Shown piece by piece: positions 1 to 7,680 of a DNA stretch of 64,000 nucleotides (its first letter is position 1; each line of letters begins with the position of its first letter). A program made the translations under genes and the position numbers. Below the pieces are notes generated by a model. It was not told where the DNA came from, searched no databases, and saw nothing but the letters and a program-made list of their open reading frames with translations. Origin of the DNA: Paenibacillus sp. OK003 (lineage in GTDB: Bacteria > Bacillota > Bacilli > Paenibacillales > Paenibacillaceae). The stretch lies in the NCBI RefSeq assembly GCF_900109515.1, contig NZ_FOBD01000014.1, positions 124,001-188,000 on the forward strand, in the 5' to 3' direction.

Positions 1-1
1 C

Positions 2-301
2 CTGTCTGGTGGACAACGGCAGCGATTAATGATTGCCAGAGCGATTGCCAAACGGCCTAAGATTCTCTTTTTCGACGAAGCCACAAGTGCATTGGATAAC
101 CGGACACAGCGTATTGTGAGCCAAAGTCTCAGCAAGCTGCAGGTGACACGGATTGTGATTGCGCACCGACTCAGTACCATTACGCAGGCGGATCATATCT
201 ATGTGTTTGATAAAGGCAAAATCATTCAGTCTGGCACCTATCAGGAGCTGATGGAGCAGAACGGGCTCTTCGCGGAACTTGCCAGCCGTCAGCTGGCGTA
301 G
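2..301 (+). CDS. C-terminal end of a peptide-export ABC transporter (5' end outside window)
   Basis: Only the last 99 codons are in the window; the reading frame is open from the first base, so the gene starts upstream. The fragment is the end of an ABC ATPase domain: signature LSGGQRQR, Walker B ILFFDEATSALD, H-loop IAHRLST. The sequence between Walker B and the C-terminus is typical of fused permease-ATPase exporters (MsbA/LanT/NHLP-export type). It ends 100 bp before a Gly-Gly leader peptide gene, so I infer that it exports, and possibly trims, that peptide. Whether an N-terminal C39 peptidase domain exists cannot be seen. The ATPase call is firm; the NHLP-exporter role is inferred from context. 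Confidence 0.9.
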   Translation: MSGGQRQRLMIARAIAKRPKILFFDEATSALDNRTQRIVSQSLSKLQVTRIVIAHRLSTITQADHIYVFDKGKIIQSGTYQELMEQNGLFAELASRQLA

Positions 302-303
302 AT

Positions 304-357
304 TTGAACTAAACTTGAAGTAACCTTGAACGTTGCTTGAAACTGGGCTGTTATGCT
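304..357 (+). promoter_or_regulatory. Four 11-bp-phased TTGAA repeats and -10 box before the NHLP precursor
   Basis: TTGAA occurs at 304-308, 315-319, 326-330 and 337-341, each start exactly 11 bp after the last and three of them preceded by C. A -10-like TATGCT lies at 352-357, about 10 bp after the last repeat, and the precursor start codon is at 402. Direct repeats of one helical turn are the binding pattern of OmpR/PhoB-family response regulators, such as the Bacillus PhoP box. No good -35 hexamer sits at 17 bp from the -10, which fits an activator-dependent promoter. The regulator is not identified. Confidence 0.6.
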
Positions 358-401
358 GAATAAGGTAAGAAACCAAATCGATCTATTGGAGGAATCATTA
401 C

Positions 402-770
402 ATGAGTTGGACAGAAGAGCAGATTCAACAAACGGTTAACGCAGTTATGGCTAAGGCAAGTTCGGATGCAGCATTCCGCGCATTGGCTGTAAGCGACATC
501 TACGCAGCAATTCAGCAAGAAACGGGTCAAGAAGTACCACGGGAGTTCAAAATCAATGTAGTGGATGGAACAGGTTACCACGCAACGATTGTATTGCCAG
601 AAGCACGCGGTGAAGCGGATGAGTTGACAGAAACCGAGCTGGAGTCTGTTGCTGGTGGCAGCAAGGATGGTGCAACTGATTTCTTCAATGGCGTTGGTAG
701 TATTGCCGAGGATGCTGCAAGAACAGCCATCCGTGTTGGAGAGAATATTGGTAATTCTTACGCGAAATAG
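402..770 (+). CDS. NHLP-leader ribosomal peptide precursor
   Basis: This 122-residue protein starts at ATG 402 behind a GGAGGA site. Residues 1-84 resemble the nitrile-hydratase-alpha-like leader (NHLP, proteusin-type): a helical start (WTEEQIQQTVNAVMAKA), a PREFKINVVD strand typical of nitrile hydratase alpha, and an acidic segment ending TETELESVAGG. The Gly-Gly at 85-86 predicts a 36-residue core that begins SKDGATDFF and ends NSYAK. The core has no Cys, few Ser/Thr, and two Lys (core positions 2 and 36). That argues against lanthionine or thiazole chemistry and leaves Lys side chains or the N-terminus as modification sites. It lies between an exporter and a GNAT/KS/ACP gene set. Family recognition is confident; the modification is inferred. 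Confidence 0.88.
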   Translation: MSWTEEQIQQTVNAVMAKASSDAAFRALAVSDIYAAIQQETGQEVPREFKINVVDGTGYHATIVLPEARGEADELTETELESVAGGSKDGATDFFNGVGSIAEDAARTAIRVGENIGNSYAK

Positions 771-806
771 TTCTTATCCATACTTATATTAAATGCGGTG
801 AATAAG

Positions 807-848
807 TTGGAGTGCTGTCCACCTAACCAGGTGAGTGTAGCACTCCAA
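807..848 (+). terminator. Long hairpin after the precursor gene
   Basis: TTGGAGTGCT (807-816) pairs perfectly with AGCACTCCAA (839-848), and CACCT (820-824) pairs with AGGTG (829-833) inside. There is no U-run after it, so it is not a classic intrinsic terminator. It may be a partial terminator or an mRNA-stabilising 3' structure that keeps precursor transcripts more abundant than those of the downstream enzymes, a common arrangement in RiPP operons. Confidence 0.6.
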
Positions 849-939
849 ATTGCTTAGCACGAGCCATATAGACTGCTGTCTGATCGGGAATTCAGTAAGT
901 GGTCGTTATGGCTACATAGACGAACAAGAGGGTGCCTGC

Positions 940-2241
940 GTGTCAAGAAAGACAGCTTTCTCATTGAAATGGATCAAATCGTTCTGGATGATTATGTTCT
1001 GTATGGTATCTGGAATCGCGGCAGGATTATACGTTCCTGAGTTGGCTCATGCGGTATCACGTTTTGGCGATCTGTATCTGTCCTTTCTGAAGATGTGTGT
1101 CATTCCCATTATGATGACCGCTATCATCTCCAGCATCGGCAGTCTGTTGATCCAGAGTGGAGCGATGAAGATGATCGTTCGCATGTGCTTGGTATATACC
1201 TTGGCGTTGGTATTCTGTGGTCTGCTGGGTCTCAGTCTTGGGGGGATCGGTCGCCCGGGTGCGGGGTTGCCAGAAGAATCCAAGCATGTACTTGGAGCTA
1301 TTGTATACGATCTGAGCGCCGATACCAGTTCCTTGTCCGATGAGAAACCGCAAGGGGTATTTTCATTTTTGCTTAATATGATTCCATCCAATATATTCAC
1401 AGCGCTGACGGAAAACAATACGCTGCAAATCTTGTTTTTTTCCGTGATCGTTGGGGTGGCAGTCGGCATGATGCGGACATCGCAGGGAGAAGATGTGCTG
1501 AAGATTGCTGATGTATTGTTTGGGGCGTTTCAAAAGGTGATCTCCTGGTCCATGTACGCATTGCCTTTTGCACTCTTCTGTATGATGGCAGGGCAGTTCG
1601 CAACGCTAAATATGGATATTTTACCCGCCATGATGAAGTTGATCATGATGTTTTACATTTCCAGCGTGATTCTGATTGTGCTATCTGTTGTGATAATGGC
1701 TGTGACATTGCGGAAGCCTGTGCGGGTTATCCTGTCTGCGTTGAAGGATACGTTAATTCTGGCTTTCGGTACACGTAATAGTATTGCCACCGTTCCGACC
1801 TGTATGGATGCGCTGAGTATGAAGCTTCAGCAAGATTCACGTATCGTTCAATTGGTCGTACCCCTGGGCATGATCATGTGCCGATACAGTATGGTACTCG
1901 TGTATACGCTGGGCATCACCTTTACCGTGCAATTGTACGAATTCGAGTTCACGTTGTCGCAGTGGATCGTGGTGCTTGCAGGGGCCGTAGTGATATCCAT
2001 TGCGGGTGCAGGCTCCCCGGGTGTCGTCTCTATTGGCATGCTCGCAATAATTGCGGGGATGCTTGGTCTGCCTTCCGAGGTCACCATCATTCTGCTTTTG
2101 GCTATGAATCCAATTATTGATCCCATCATTACGGCTGCAAATGTATCAATACAATGTCTAACCACTTCAATACTATCAGCCAGAAAGGAAAACTATGATC
2201 ACTATCAAACGGTTAACGAGCCAGGACAGGTTGAAGTATAA
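940..2241 (+). CDS. Atypical DAACS (GltP-like) cation symporter in the peptide cluster
   Basis: I chose GTG 940, preceded by AGAGGG, giving 433 residues; a TTG at 850 would add an unlikely hydrophilic leader. The protein has the multi-helix and re-entrant hairpin pattern of the dicarboxylate/amino acid:cation symporter family: FGTRNSIATVP at HP1, GAGSPGVVS at HP2, and NPIIDPIITAANVS in TM8. Numbering happens to match the archaeal homologue GltPh. D394, T398 and N401 are kept. The side-chain-binding Arg397 is Ile, Asp390 is Asn, and the sodium ligand Asp405 is Gln. The substrate is therefore unlikely to be aspartate or glutamate. It overlaps the next gene by 47 bp, so the two are translationally linked. 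Its role in the cluster is unknown; uptake of a building block or self-protection are possibilities. Confidence 0.82.
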   Translation: MSRKTAFSLKWIKSFWMIMFCMVSGIAAGLYVPELAHAVSRFGDLYLSFLKMCVIPIMMTAIISSIGSLLIQSGAMKMIVRMCLVYTLALVFCGLLGLSLGGIGRPGAGLPEESKHVLGAIVYDLSADTSSLSDEKPQGVFSFLLNMIPSNIFTALTENNTLQILFFSVIVGVAVGMMRTSQGEDVLKIADVLFGAFQKVISWSMYALPFALFCMMAGQFATLNMDILPAMMKLIMMFYISSVILIVLSVVIMAVTLRKPVRVILSALKDTLILAFGTRNSIATVPTCMDALSMKLQQDSRIVQLVVPLGMIMCRYSMVLVYTLGITFTVQLYEFEFTLSQWIVVLAGAVVISIAGAGSPGVVSIGMLAIIAGMLGLPSEVTIILLLAMNPIIDPIITAANVSIQCLTTSILSARKENYDHYQTVNEPGQVEV

Positions 2242-3085
2242 ATCGTTCATGTTTCAGTGGTTATACAAACAAGTAGAGCAGAGCTTGAATGATCCAATTG
2301 AATCAGACCGATTCATAATGATCGGGGCAGAGTCGGACGGTGTCCCGGTGGGTCTGCTTGTGCTTGAACAGCGGGGTGGAGACAGACATGCAGTCTTGCA
2401 GTGTATCTTTGTATCGAAGCCATGGCGCAGGCAAAAAATCGCTACACTCCTGCTCCGGGAAGCACGAAGCTTATGTGTGGAGAAACAGCTGGCTACGCTC
2501 TCCTTAAGCTATTACTCCGACAAGTCTTCGACGAATGCAATCGAAGCCTTATTACATAAGGAAGGTTGGACACAGCCGCAATGTGAATCGGTTGTTTTCC
2601 ATATTCATCTTCACAGTGGGATTGCTCAGACAGCTTGGCTAAGGGAACGCGCTATCCCGCGGGGGCTGGAGTTATTTCTCTGGGCAGATCGAGAGGAAGG
2701 ACAACTTAGACAATCCATTGAAGCAGGAGGGCTTGATTTCCCTTCATTTCTGTCTCCGTTCAAAACGTTTGCTCCTCTGGAACCAAGCAACAGCTTCGGT
2801 ATTAAATCCACACAAGGAATTCAGGGGTGGTCGATGACGTATCGACTGGACGAAAACACGATTTTGTATGATGCCCTATATATTTCGCCGGAATATCAAC
2901 AATTTGGTCTGGCTTTTCAGATGCTGGGCAGATCCATCCGTGTTCAAACGGAGGCAGGTATCCCTTACGCGATGTTCACGGTTAACCAGAGTACACCGGT
3001 CATGATGAAGCTTGCCCGGCAGTGGCTTGCACCTTATTCCTGGAAGACGAGTGAGAAGCGAAGCAGTTATATTCGATTGGGATAA
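2195..3085 (+). CDS. Tandem GNAT-domain acyltransferase, candidate peptide N-acylase
   Basis: This 296-residue protein has two GNAT-like halves. The first (about 1-140) carries a weakened acyl-CoA motif, R78-x-x-K81-I-A83, where Gly is expected. The second (about 155-296) keeps Q235-x-x-G238-L-A240 in a LYISPEYQQFGLAF context. The ATG at 2195 lies inside the preceding symporter gene behind AGAAAGGAAAA. GNAT enzymes modify NHLP-type peptides with fatty acyl groups in the selidamide family, and a GNAT-like enzyme joins peptide and polyketide parts in goadvionin. With KS, ACP and KR genes directly downstream, the best inference is transfer of an acyl group from ACP or CoA to the NHLP core. An ordinary small-molecule acetyltransferase is the alternative. 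Confidence 0.8.
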   Translation: MITIKRLTSQDRLKYKSFMFQWLYKQVEQSLNDPIESDRFIMIGAESDGVPVGLLVLEQRGGDRHAVLQCIFVSKPWRRQKIATLLLREARSLCVEKQLATLSLSYYSDKSSTNAIEALLHKEGWTQPQCESVVFHIHLHSGIAQTAWLRERAIPRGLELFLWADREEGQLRQSIEAGGLDFPSFLSPFKTFAPLEPSNSFGIKSTQGIQGWSMTYRLDENTILYDALYISPEYQQFGLAFQMLGRSIRVQTEAGIPYAMFTVNQSTPVMMKLARQWLAPYSWKTSEKRSSYIRLG

Positions 3086-3101
3086 GGAGAGGAGGACGAA
3101 T

Positions 3102-5561
3102 ATGACAGACAGAGAGAACACCAGCACGAAGGATCGTATCGTGATTACAGGTATGGGCGTATTATGTGCACTCGGCGATCATCCGCAGATGGTATATGAG
3201 CGAATGTTTGCTGCTGAGACCGGAATTCGGGAAGTCACCCGCTTCAACACGGATAAGTTGCAGAGTTCACTTGCAGGCCAGTTGGAGGATTCCATCCTAG
3301 ATGCGGCACTTTCGGGCACAGCGGAGCTATCCATGGATTTGTGTGCACGGTATGCCATTGCTGCTGCAAAAAAAGCGTTAATCGATAGTGGCCTTTCAAT
3401 AGCACATATGGATAACCTTAAGCAACATGACAGTGCAAATGAAACAGGCGGAGAGCCAACTGTTGCTCCTGCGCGGATTGGGCTCACGCTGGGTACGTGT
3501 AACGGTGGAGTTCTATCTTTGGAAGAACAGTGGAACCTGTCTGAGTTGGACGTCGATCATACGTCCCGGTATCCATTTTATCAGCAGGGCGATGATGCAG
3601 CGCGAGTACTTAATGTGGAAGGTCCGGTGGCAACGTTAAATACGGCATGTGCTGCGAGTGGCAATGCCATAGGCTATGCAAGTGATCTTATTCGCTGGGG
3701 GTATGCCGATGTGATGCTCGCTGGTGGATCTGACCCATTGTCGCAAAGTGTATATGCCGGATTTAATGTACTCCGTGCACTTAATTCCCGTCCCTCTTCA
3801 CCCTTCAGCACCCAATACGGATTGAATCTGGGAGAAGGTGCAGCCTTCGTGGTACTGGAGAGACTGGACGCTGCACTTGAACGTGGCGCTACGATTTATG
3901 CTGAATTATGTGCCTATGGATTGAGCAACGATGCCCATCATATGACGGCTTCTCACCCGGAAGGTGCAGGCATACAACGAGCAGTGGAGATGGCAATCAG
4001 CCTTGCCGGAGTATCCAAAACGGATATTGAATATGTCAACGCACATGGGACCGGGACACAGGCGAATGATCGTGCTGAAATTAGCGGCCTGCGGGGGAGT
4101 TTAGGGCCTAATATGACGATTCCTGTTAGCTCAAGCAAAGCCTATTTTGGTCATACACTAGGTACTTCTGCTGCATTGGAGCTGGTTACCTCGCTCTACG
4201 CCATCAGGCAAGGATACGTTCCTGCTACGCTTCATTTCGAAGAACCGCGCGAAGGCTGCGAGGAAGTGGATATCATTCAACATTCGATGCGCACGATGCG
4301 CCCTGAATATATGATCTGCAACAATTCGGGGTTCGGAGGACACAACGTTTCGCTCGTACTGCGCACGAATGGAATTGAAGAAGAGCGGCATTCAAGCGTG
4401 CAGAATCCTGAACGTGAGAATTCACTTGATGGCCATCAGGGCAAGCCAGTCCCCAGACGACGTGTTGTCATTACTGGAGTAGGTGCCGTCAGCAAAGGGG
4501 ATATTCTAAAGGGGAATGTACTCACGGCTTTTGGTGAGGACGCCGATCAGATGACGACCACTTCCTTATTCTCGTTAAAAGATTACGACAAGAGCAAATA
4601 TGAGCGCAGAATGAACCAGCTCACACAGAATACAATTGGTGCAGTCCTTGCAGCGATGGAGGATGCAGCAATGAGCGAGTCTCAGCGGGAATATACTGGC
4701 TTTATTTATGGCACAGCACGAGGAAGTACGAGCAGTATTTCAAACTTTCTGGAATCTGTATTTGTCAAAGGCCCGGAGTATGCGAGTACGATCTATTTCC
4801 CGCACACGGTCATTAATTCCATCGCTGGTCAGACAGCTGAGAAATTGCAATTTAAAGGATTTAATAGCTCCTTCAGCACAGGAGGCAATGAGGGATTGAC
4901 TGCCGCATTATATGCAACGGGCAAGATCCGAGAGGGAGCCCTGACGTCTTGTCTGATTGGTGCTGGAGATGAACGATCCCAGCTTGCGGAGGATATCGAC
5001 CGTGCCAAAGGATTGCAGGAAAGCCGTTACGATATGACGGAAGGCAGTGTCTGTATGGTCCTCAGTGATTTGGAAGCAGCTGATCATTCGGGCTCCGCAA
5101 TCTATGCAGAATTGAGAGGACTCGGTGCTGCTTCTGGAACAACGCAGGACACTGCAAAGCTGGGGGAGGCGTTAATCCGGGCGGTTACCGATGCACTCCA
5201 TGAAGCTGGAACAGATATGGGGCAGATGGATTTGATTTTACTCAACTCAGTGGGACGTCCCGGTGAATTGGAGTTAGAGGAGAGCGCCATATCTTCGATG
5301 TGGAAAGGTGAAGCCGCACAATCCGTGCCAATCGTTACCCTTAATGCATGCGCTGGTTACGGAGAATCGTACAGTTCGATGTTACATCTGGCTGCGGCTG
5401 CTGAGCTAGTGAGCCCGAGAGCCATGAATGAACGTGCCAAAGGAACTTACGCCCATCTGGGCCTGCCTGAGCGCAGTTTTGCATATCATCATATTTTGAC
5501 CATCAGCTCTACAGTGAATGGAAGTTACTCTGCTGCAGTCGTCAGTAGCGTCGCTGAGTGA
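3102..5561 (+). CDS. Fused ketosynthase and inactive ketosynthase (KS-CLF-like)
   Basis: The protein has 819 residues from ATG 3102, behind AGGAGAGGAGG. Residues about 14-430 form a FabF-like ketosynthase with an intact C-H-H triad: C183 in NTACAASGNA, H315 in VNAHGTGTQ, H351 in AYFGHTLGTS. Residues about 454-815 start again with RVVITGVG and follow the same fold, but the nucleophile region reads SSFSTGGNEG, with Gly594 where Cys is expected, and the His motifs are absent. An active KS paired with a dead partner is the KS/chain-length-factor design of type II polyketide synthases, here in one chain. No acyltransferase or dehydratase gene lies nearby, so malonyl loading would depend on the cell's fatty acid synthase. 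The likely role is extension of an acyl chain on the adjacent ACP. Confidence 0.88.
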   Translation: MTDRENTSTKDRIVITGMGVLCALGDHPQMVYERMFAAETGIREVTRFNTDKLQSSLAGQLEDSILDAALSGTAELSMDLCARYAIAAAKKALIDSGLSIAHMDNLKQHDSANETGGEPTVAPARIGLTLGTCNGGVLSLEEQWNLSELDVDHTSRYPFYQQGDDAARVLNVEGPVATLNTACAASGNAIGYASDLIRWGYADVMLAGGSDPLSQSVYAGFNVLRALNSRPSSPFSTQYGLNLGEGAAFVVLERLDAALERGATIYAELCAYGLSNDAHHMTASHPEGAGIQRAVEMAISLAGVSKTDIEYVNAHGTGTQANDRAEISGLRGSLGPNMTIPVSSSKAYFGHTLGTSAALELVTSLYAIRQGYVPATLHFEEPREGCEEVDIIQHSMRTMRPEYMICNNSGFGGHNVSLVLRTNGIEEERHSSVQNPERENSLDGHQGKPVPRRRVVITGVGAVSKGDILKGNVLTAFGEDADQMTTTSLFSLKDYDKSKYERRMNQLTQNTIGAVLAAMEDAAMSESQREYTGFIYGTARGSTSSISNFLESVFVKGPEYASTIYFPHTVINSIAGQTAEKLQFKGFNSSFSTGGNEGLTAALYATGKIREGALTSCLIGAGDERSQLAEDIDRAKGLQESRYDMTEGSVCMVLSDLEAADHSGSAIYAELRGLGAASGTTQDTAKLGEALIRAVTDALHEAGTDMGQMDLILLNSVGRPGELELEESAISSMWKGEAAQSVPIVTLNACAGYGESYSSMLHLAAAAELVSPRAMNERAKGTYAHLGLPERSFAYHHILTISSTVNGSYSAAVVSSVAE

Positions 5562-5598
5562 ATAGTGTTAATTGAAAAAATATAGGAGGCTTACACAT

Positions 5599-5904
5599 AT
5601 GACAGTTGATTATGAGGTAGAGATGGATGAGATCAAACAGACGATCAAACAAACGTTGTTAATTGATCGGCTCAAACTGGAGGACATCACCGCAGAGGAA
5701 ATTACAGATGATATGATTTTGTTCGGTGAAGAACTGGGACTGGACTCTGTGGAGGCGTTCGAGGTTATGGTTGGTATGGAAGAAGTGTATGGCGTGATGG
5801 TGGAGGACCTTCCCGCGACGGAATTGAAGATTCATCTGAAGAATGTGCAGTCCATTGCAGAATTGATTATGGCCAGAAAGACCAAAGGAACGAGAGAGCA
5901 ATGA
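5599..5904 (+). CDS. Acyl carrier protein
   Basis: A 101-residue acidic protein from ATG 5599, with AGGAGG ten bases upstream. The 4'-phosphopantetheine attachment motif is LGLDSVEAFE with Ser50, followed by the usual second and third helices (VMVGMEEVYGVMVED, VQSIAELIM). It is longer than FabD/AcpP-type primary carriers because of an N-terminal extension of about 15 residues. The stop overlaps the start of the next gene (ATGA). It is inferred to be a dedicated carrier for the KS-CLF fusion and an acyl donor for the GNAT enzyme. The lysine-rich tail KTKGTREQ is not needed for the fold. Confidence 0.93.
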   Translation: MTVDYEVEMDEIKQTIKQTLLIDRLKLEDITAEEITDDMILFGEELGLDSVEAFEVMVGMEEVYGVMVEDLPATELKIHLKNVQSIAELIMARKTKGTREQ

Positions 5905-6644
5905 CCTTTCGTGATCACGTCGTTGTGGTTACAGGCGTAACAAGGGGCATAGGCCGGGCCATAGCGCTGAGATTTATTGCGGAAGGAGCCATTGTGGCAG
6001 GCATCTATGTCAGGGATGGTGCCGCGGCGGATCAGTTAACAGCAGAGGTGAAGGCAGTTGGTGGACGGATGCTGTTGTTTAAAGGTTCGGTCACGGACCA
6101 TGGTTTTGTAGCGGATGTGATGAAAAAGGTGTTTGATACATTTGGCCGCATTGATGCATTAATCAATAATGCCGGAAGAGCGAGCGACCAGATGGCACTG
6201 CGGATGGAAGAGCAGCAGTGGAATGAGGTGCTGGACACCAATTATGTTGGCGCCTGTTATTGTTCACAGGAAGCCGTTAGATACATGGTTCTTCAGTACA
6301 GGGGGAGCATCATCAACCTGGTATCCGTGAGCGGCATATATGGCAGGGAAGGCCAGTGCAATTATGCAGCTTCCAAAGGCGCTTTGATGGGGCTGACGAA
6401 GTTGTATGCCCGCCAGTATGCCGCACACAACATTCAGGTCAGTGCCATCGCACCCGGTATGATTGATACCGAGATGACGGGGGAAGTGCCGCAAGAGAAG
6501 CTTAATGATTTTTTGCGCCACACCCTGACTGGAAGACAAGGATTTGCAGAAGAAGTGGCTGAAGCAGTAGTGTACCTTGCAGGACCTGCGGCTTGTTATC
6601 ATACCGGACAGACGTTAAAGCTGGATGGTGGATTTTTGCTTTAA
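5901..6644 (+). CDS. 3-oxoacyl-ACP reductase, FabG-like SDR
   Basis: A 247-residue classical short-chain dehydrogenase/reductase. It shows the cofactor motif TGVTRGIG (11-18), NNAG (89-92), N114, and the catalytic set S142, Y155, K159 (YAASK). Arg15 in the glycine motif fits NADPH preference. Length and motifs match FabG. It is translationally coupled to the ACP by a four-base overlap, so it most likely reduces the beta-keto group made by the ketosynthase. Because no dehydratase or enoyl reductase gene follows, the local product may be a 3-hydroxyacyl chain, unless housekeeping enzymes finish the cycle. Confidence 0.92.
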   Translation: MTFRDHVVVVTGVTRGIGRAIALRFIAEGAIVAGIYVRDGAAADQLTAEVKAVGGRMLLFKGSVTDHGFVADVMKKVFDTFGRIDALINNAGRASDQMALRMEEQQWNEVLDTNYVGACYCSQEAVRYMVLQYRGSIINLVSVSGIYGREGQCNYAASKGALMGLTKLYARQYAAHNIQVSAIAPGMIDTEMTGEVPQEKLNDFLRHTLTGRQGFAEEVAEAVVYLAGPAACYHTGQTLKLDGGFLL

Positions 6645-6682
6645 GCTTGAAACTTGAATTGAGATCAGAGGGAGGAGAACTA

Positions 6683-7414
6683 ATGAAGACGGTATATGTG
6701 CATCATGCAGAGAGTACAGCTGTGCAGATGATGGTTGTATATTTGTTACAGCGTGGCCTGCAGGTTACAGCAAGCTTCGCCACATCAGAACAAGCAGAGC
6801 AATTTCATTCCGATCTGTCTGTGCAAGAGCAGAATAACTGCCGGACTCTCGTTGCGCCGAATCTGGAGATGAAGGAAATTGAATTCGCACTGTCAGCAGC
6901 TGCCGAGCATATGCAAGGACTCGGCTTCTATATTCATGGCAGTAGCTGGGTAGATGAACAGTCTGAACTCCAAAGTGATCCGGCAGCTTTTGCTCTAACC
7001 AGTCATCGTCAGTTGAGTGAACTCTTTTTATATACCCGTGCAGCAGGTAATATCATGGCTCGTAAACAGAGTGGGCAGATGATTGTACCCATACTGGCAG
7101 ATATGCTGCATTATAGTGGATTTCCTTCTTCCCCGGTGTATAACCAGGGGGCCATGGCTTATGTCAGAAGCTTCGCCAAAGAAATGACACCTTTTCGGGT
7201 CTCGGTCAATACGTTGACGTTTGGCTACTACCGAGCGGAGAACCACAGGGGTGCCGGACGAAGTCGCAGGAAGATCTACGATTTGTTTACCTTAAAACCT
7301 TCTGTGCCAGAGTTGGAAGAGCTTGTACAGGGTCTAGGTCTGTTACTCGATTATGGTCAGGGAATGAGTGGTCAAAATATAACGTGGGGTTACGGTATTC
7401 CGTCTGTTCTCTAA
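6683..7414 (+). CDS. Degenerate SDR-like protein of the cluster
   Basis: A 243-residue protein from ATG 6683 behind GAGGGAGGAG. It has the rough layout of a short-chain reductase: an alternating N-terminal half, a stretch IMARKQSGQMIVPI where the catalytic Ser strand would be, and YNQGAMAYVRSFAKEM where YxxxK would be. However, it has no glycine-rich cofactor motif, and the Lys after Tyr is replaced. It probably does not act as an oxidoreductase. It may be a structural or gatekeeping partner of the neighbouring reductase, in the way that the second KS domain lacks its nucleophile. Assignment to the SDR fold is by pattern only. Confidence 0.6.
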   Translation: MKTVYVHHAESTAVQMMVVYLLQRGLQVTASFATSEQAEQFHSDLSVQEQNNCRTLVAPNLEMKEIEFALSAAAEHMQGLGFYIHGSSWVDEQSELQSDPAAFALTSHRQLSELFLYTRAAGNIMARKQSGQMIVPILADMLHYSGFPSSPVYNQGAMAYVRSFAKEMTPFRVSVNTLTFGYYRAENHRGAGRSRRKIYDLFTLKPSVPELEELVQGLGLLLDYGQGMSGQNITWGYGIPSVL

Positions 7415-7462
7415 TACGGTCTGAGACAATACGGGTTCAGTAATCTTCGAAAGAGGCAGAAG

Positions 7463-7678
7463 ATGGAATATCAACAGAATAGAAACGATTCGGATCAGGA
7501 AACCCGCCAGTCCGATGAACTGCTGGAAGAAGAGCTGGAAGAGGTTGTCGGTGGACTGGCAACCGTTTCAATTGCGCGTTGCAAAGTCTGTCACATTCGA
7601 ATTGCCGTGTACGAGATGAGCGTATGCGCAGCTTGTTTTCGCAAGACCCAGGTTCCACTTGCTGGAGAAGGAGGCTAA
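7463..7678 (+). CDS. Second Gly-Gly leader peptide with two CxxC pairs
   Basis: A 71-residue product. Residues 1-31 are strongly acidic and end EEELEEVVGG, closely matching the cleavage context of the first precursor (TELESVAGG). The 40-residue remainder contains C40-x-x-C43 and C55-x-x-C58, separated by 11 residues, and ends AGEGG. This could be a second secreted peptide with disulfides or a small metal-binding knuckle, or a Gly-Gly-tagged accessory. The ribosome site (AAAGAGG) is modest. The stop lies two bases before the next start, so it is cotranscribed with the lipoprotein gene. I do not recognise a named family. Confidence 0.75.
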   Translation: MEYQQNRNDSDQETRQSDELLEEELEEVVGGLATVSIARCKVCHIRIAVYEMSVCAACFRKTQVPLAGEGG

Positions 7679-7680
7679 CC

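Noticed and set aside
850..939. TTG start at 850 for the symporter
   Set aside because: It would place the start inside the hairpin after the precursor and add a hydrophilic segment; GTG 940 has a good ribosome site.
6647..6658. Two further TTGAA words near the start of the degenerate SDR gene
   Set aside because: Spacing is 7 bp, not 11, and there is no promoter-like context, so I do not link them to the array at 304.
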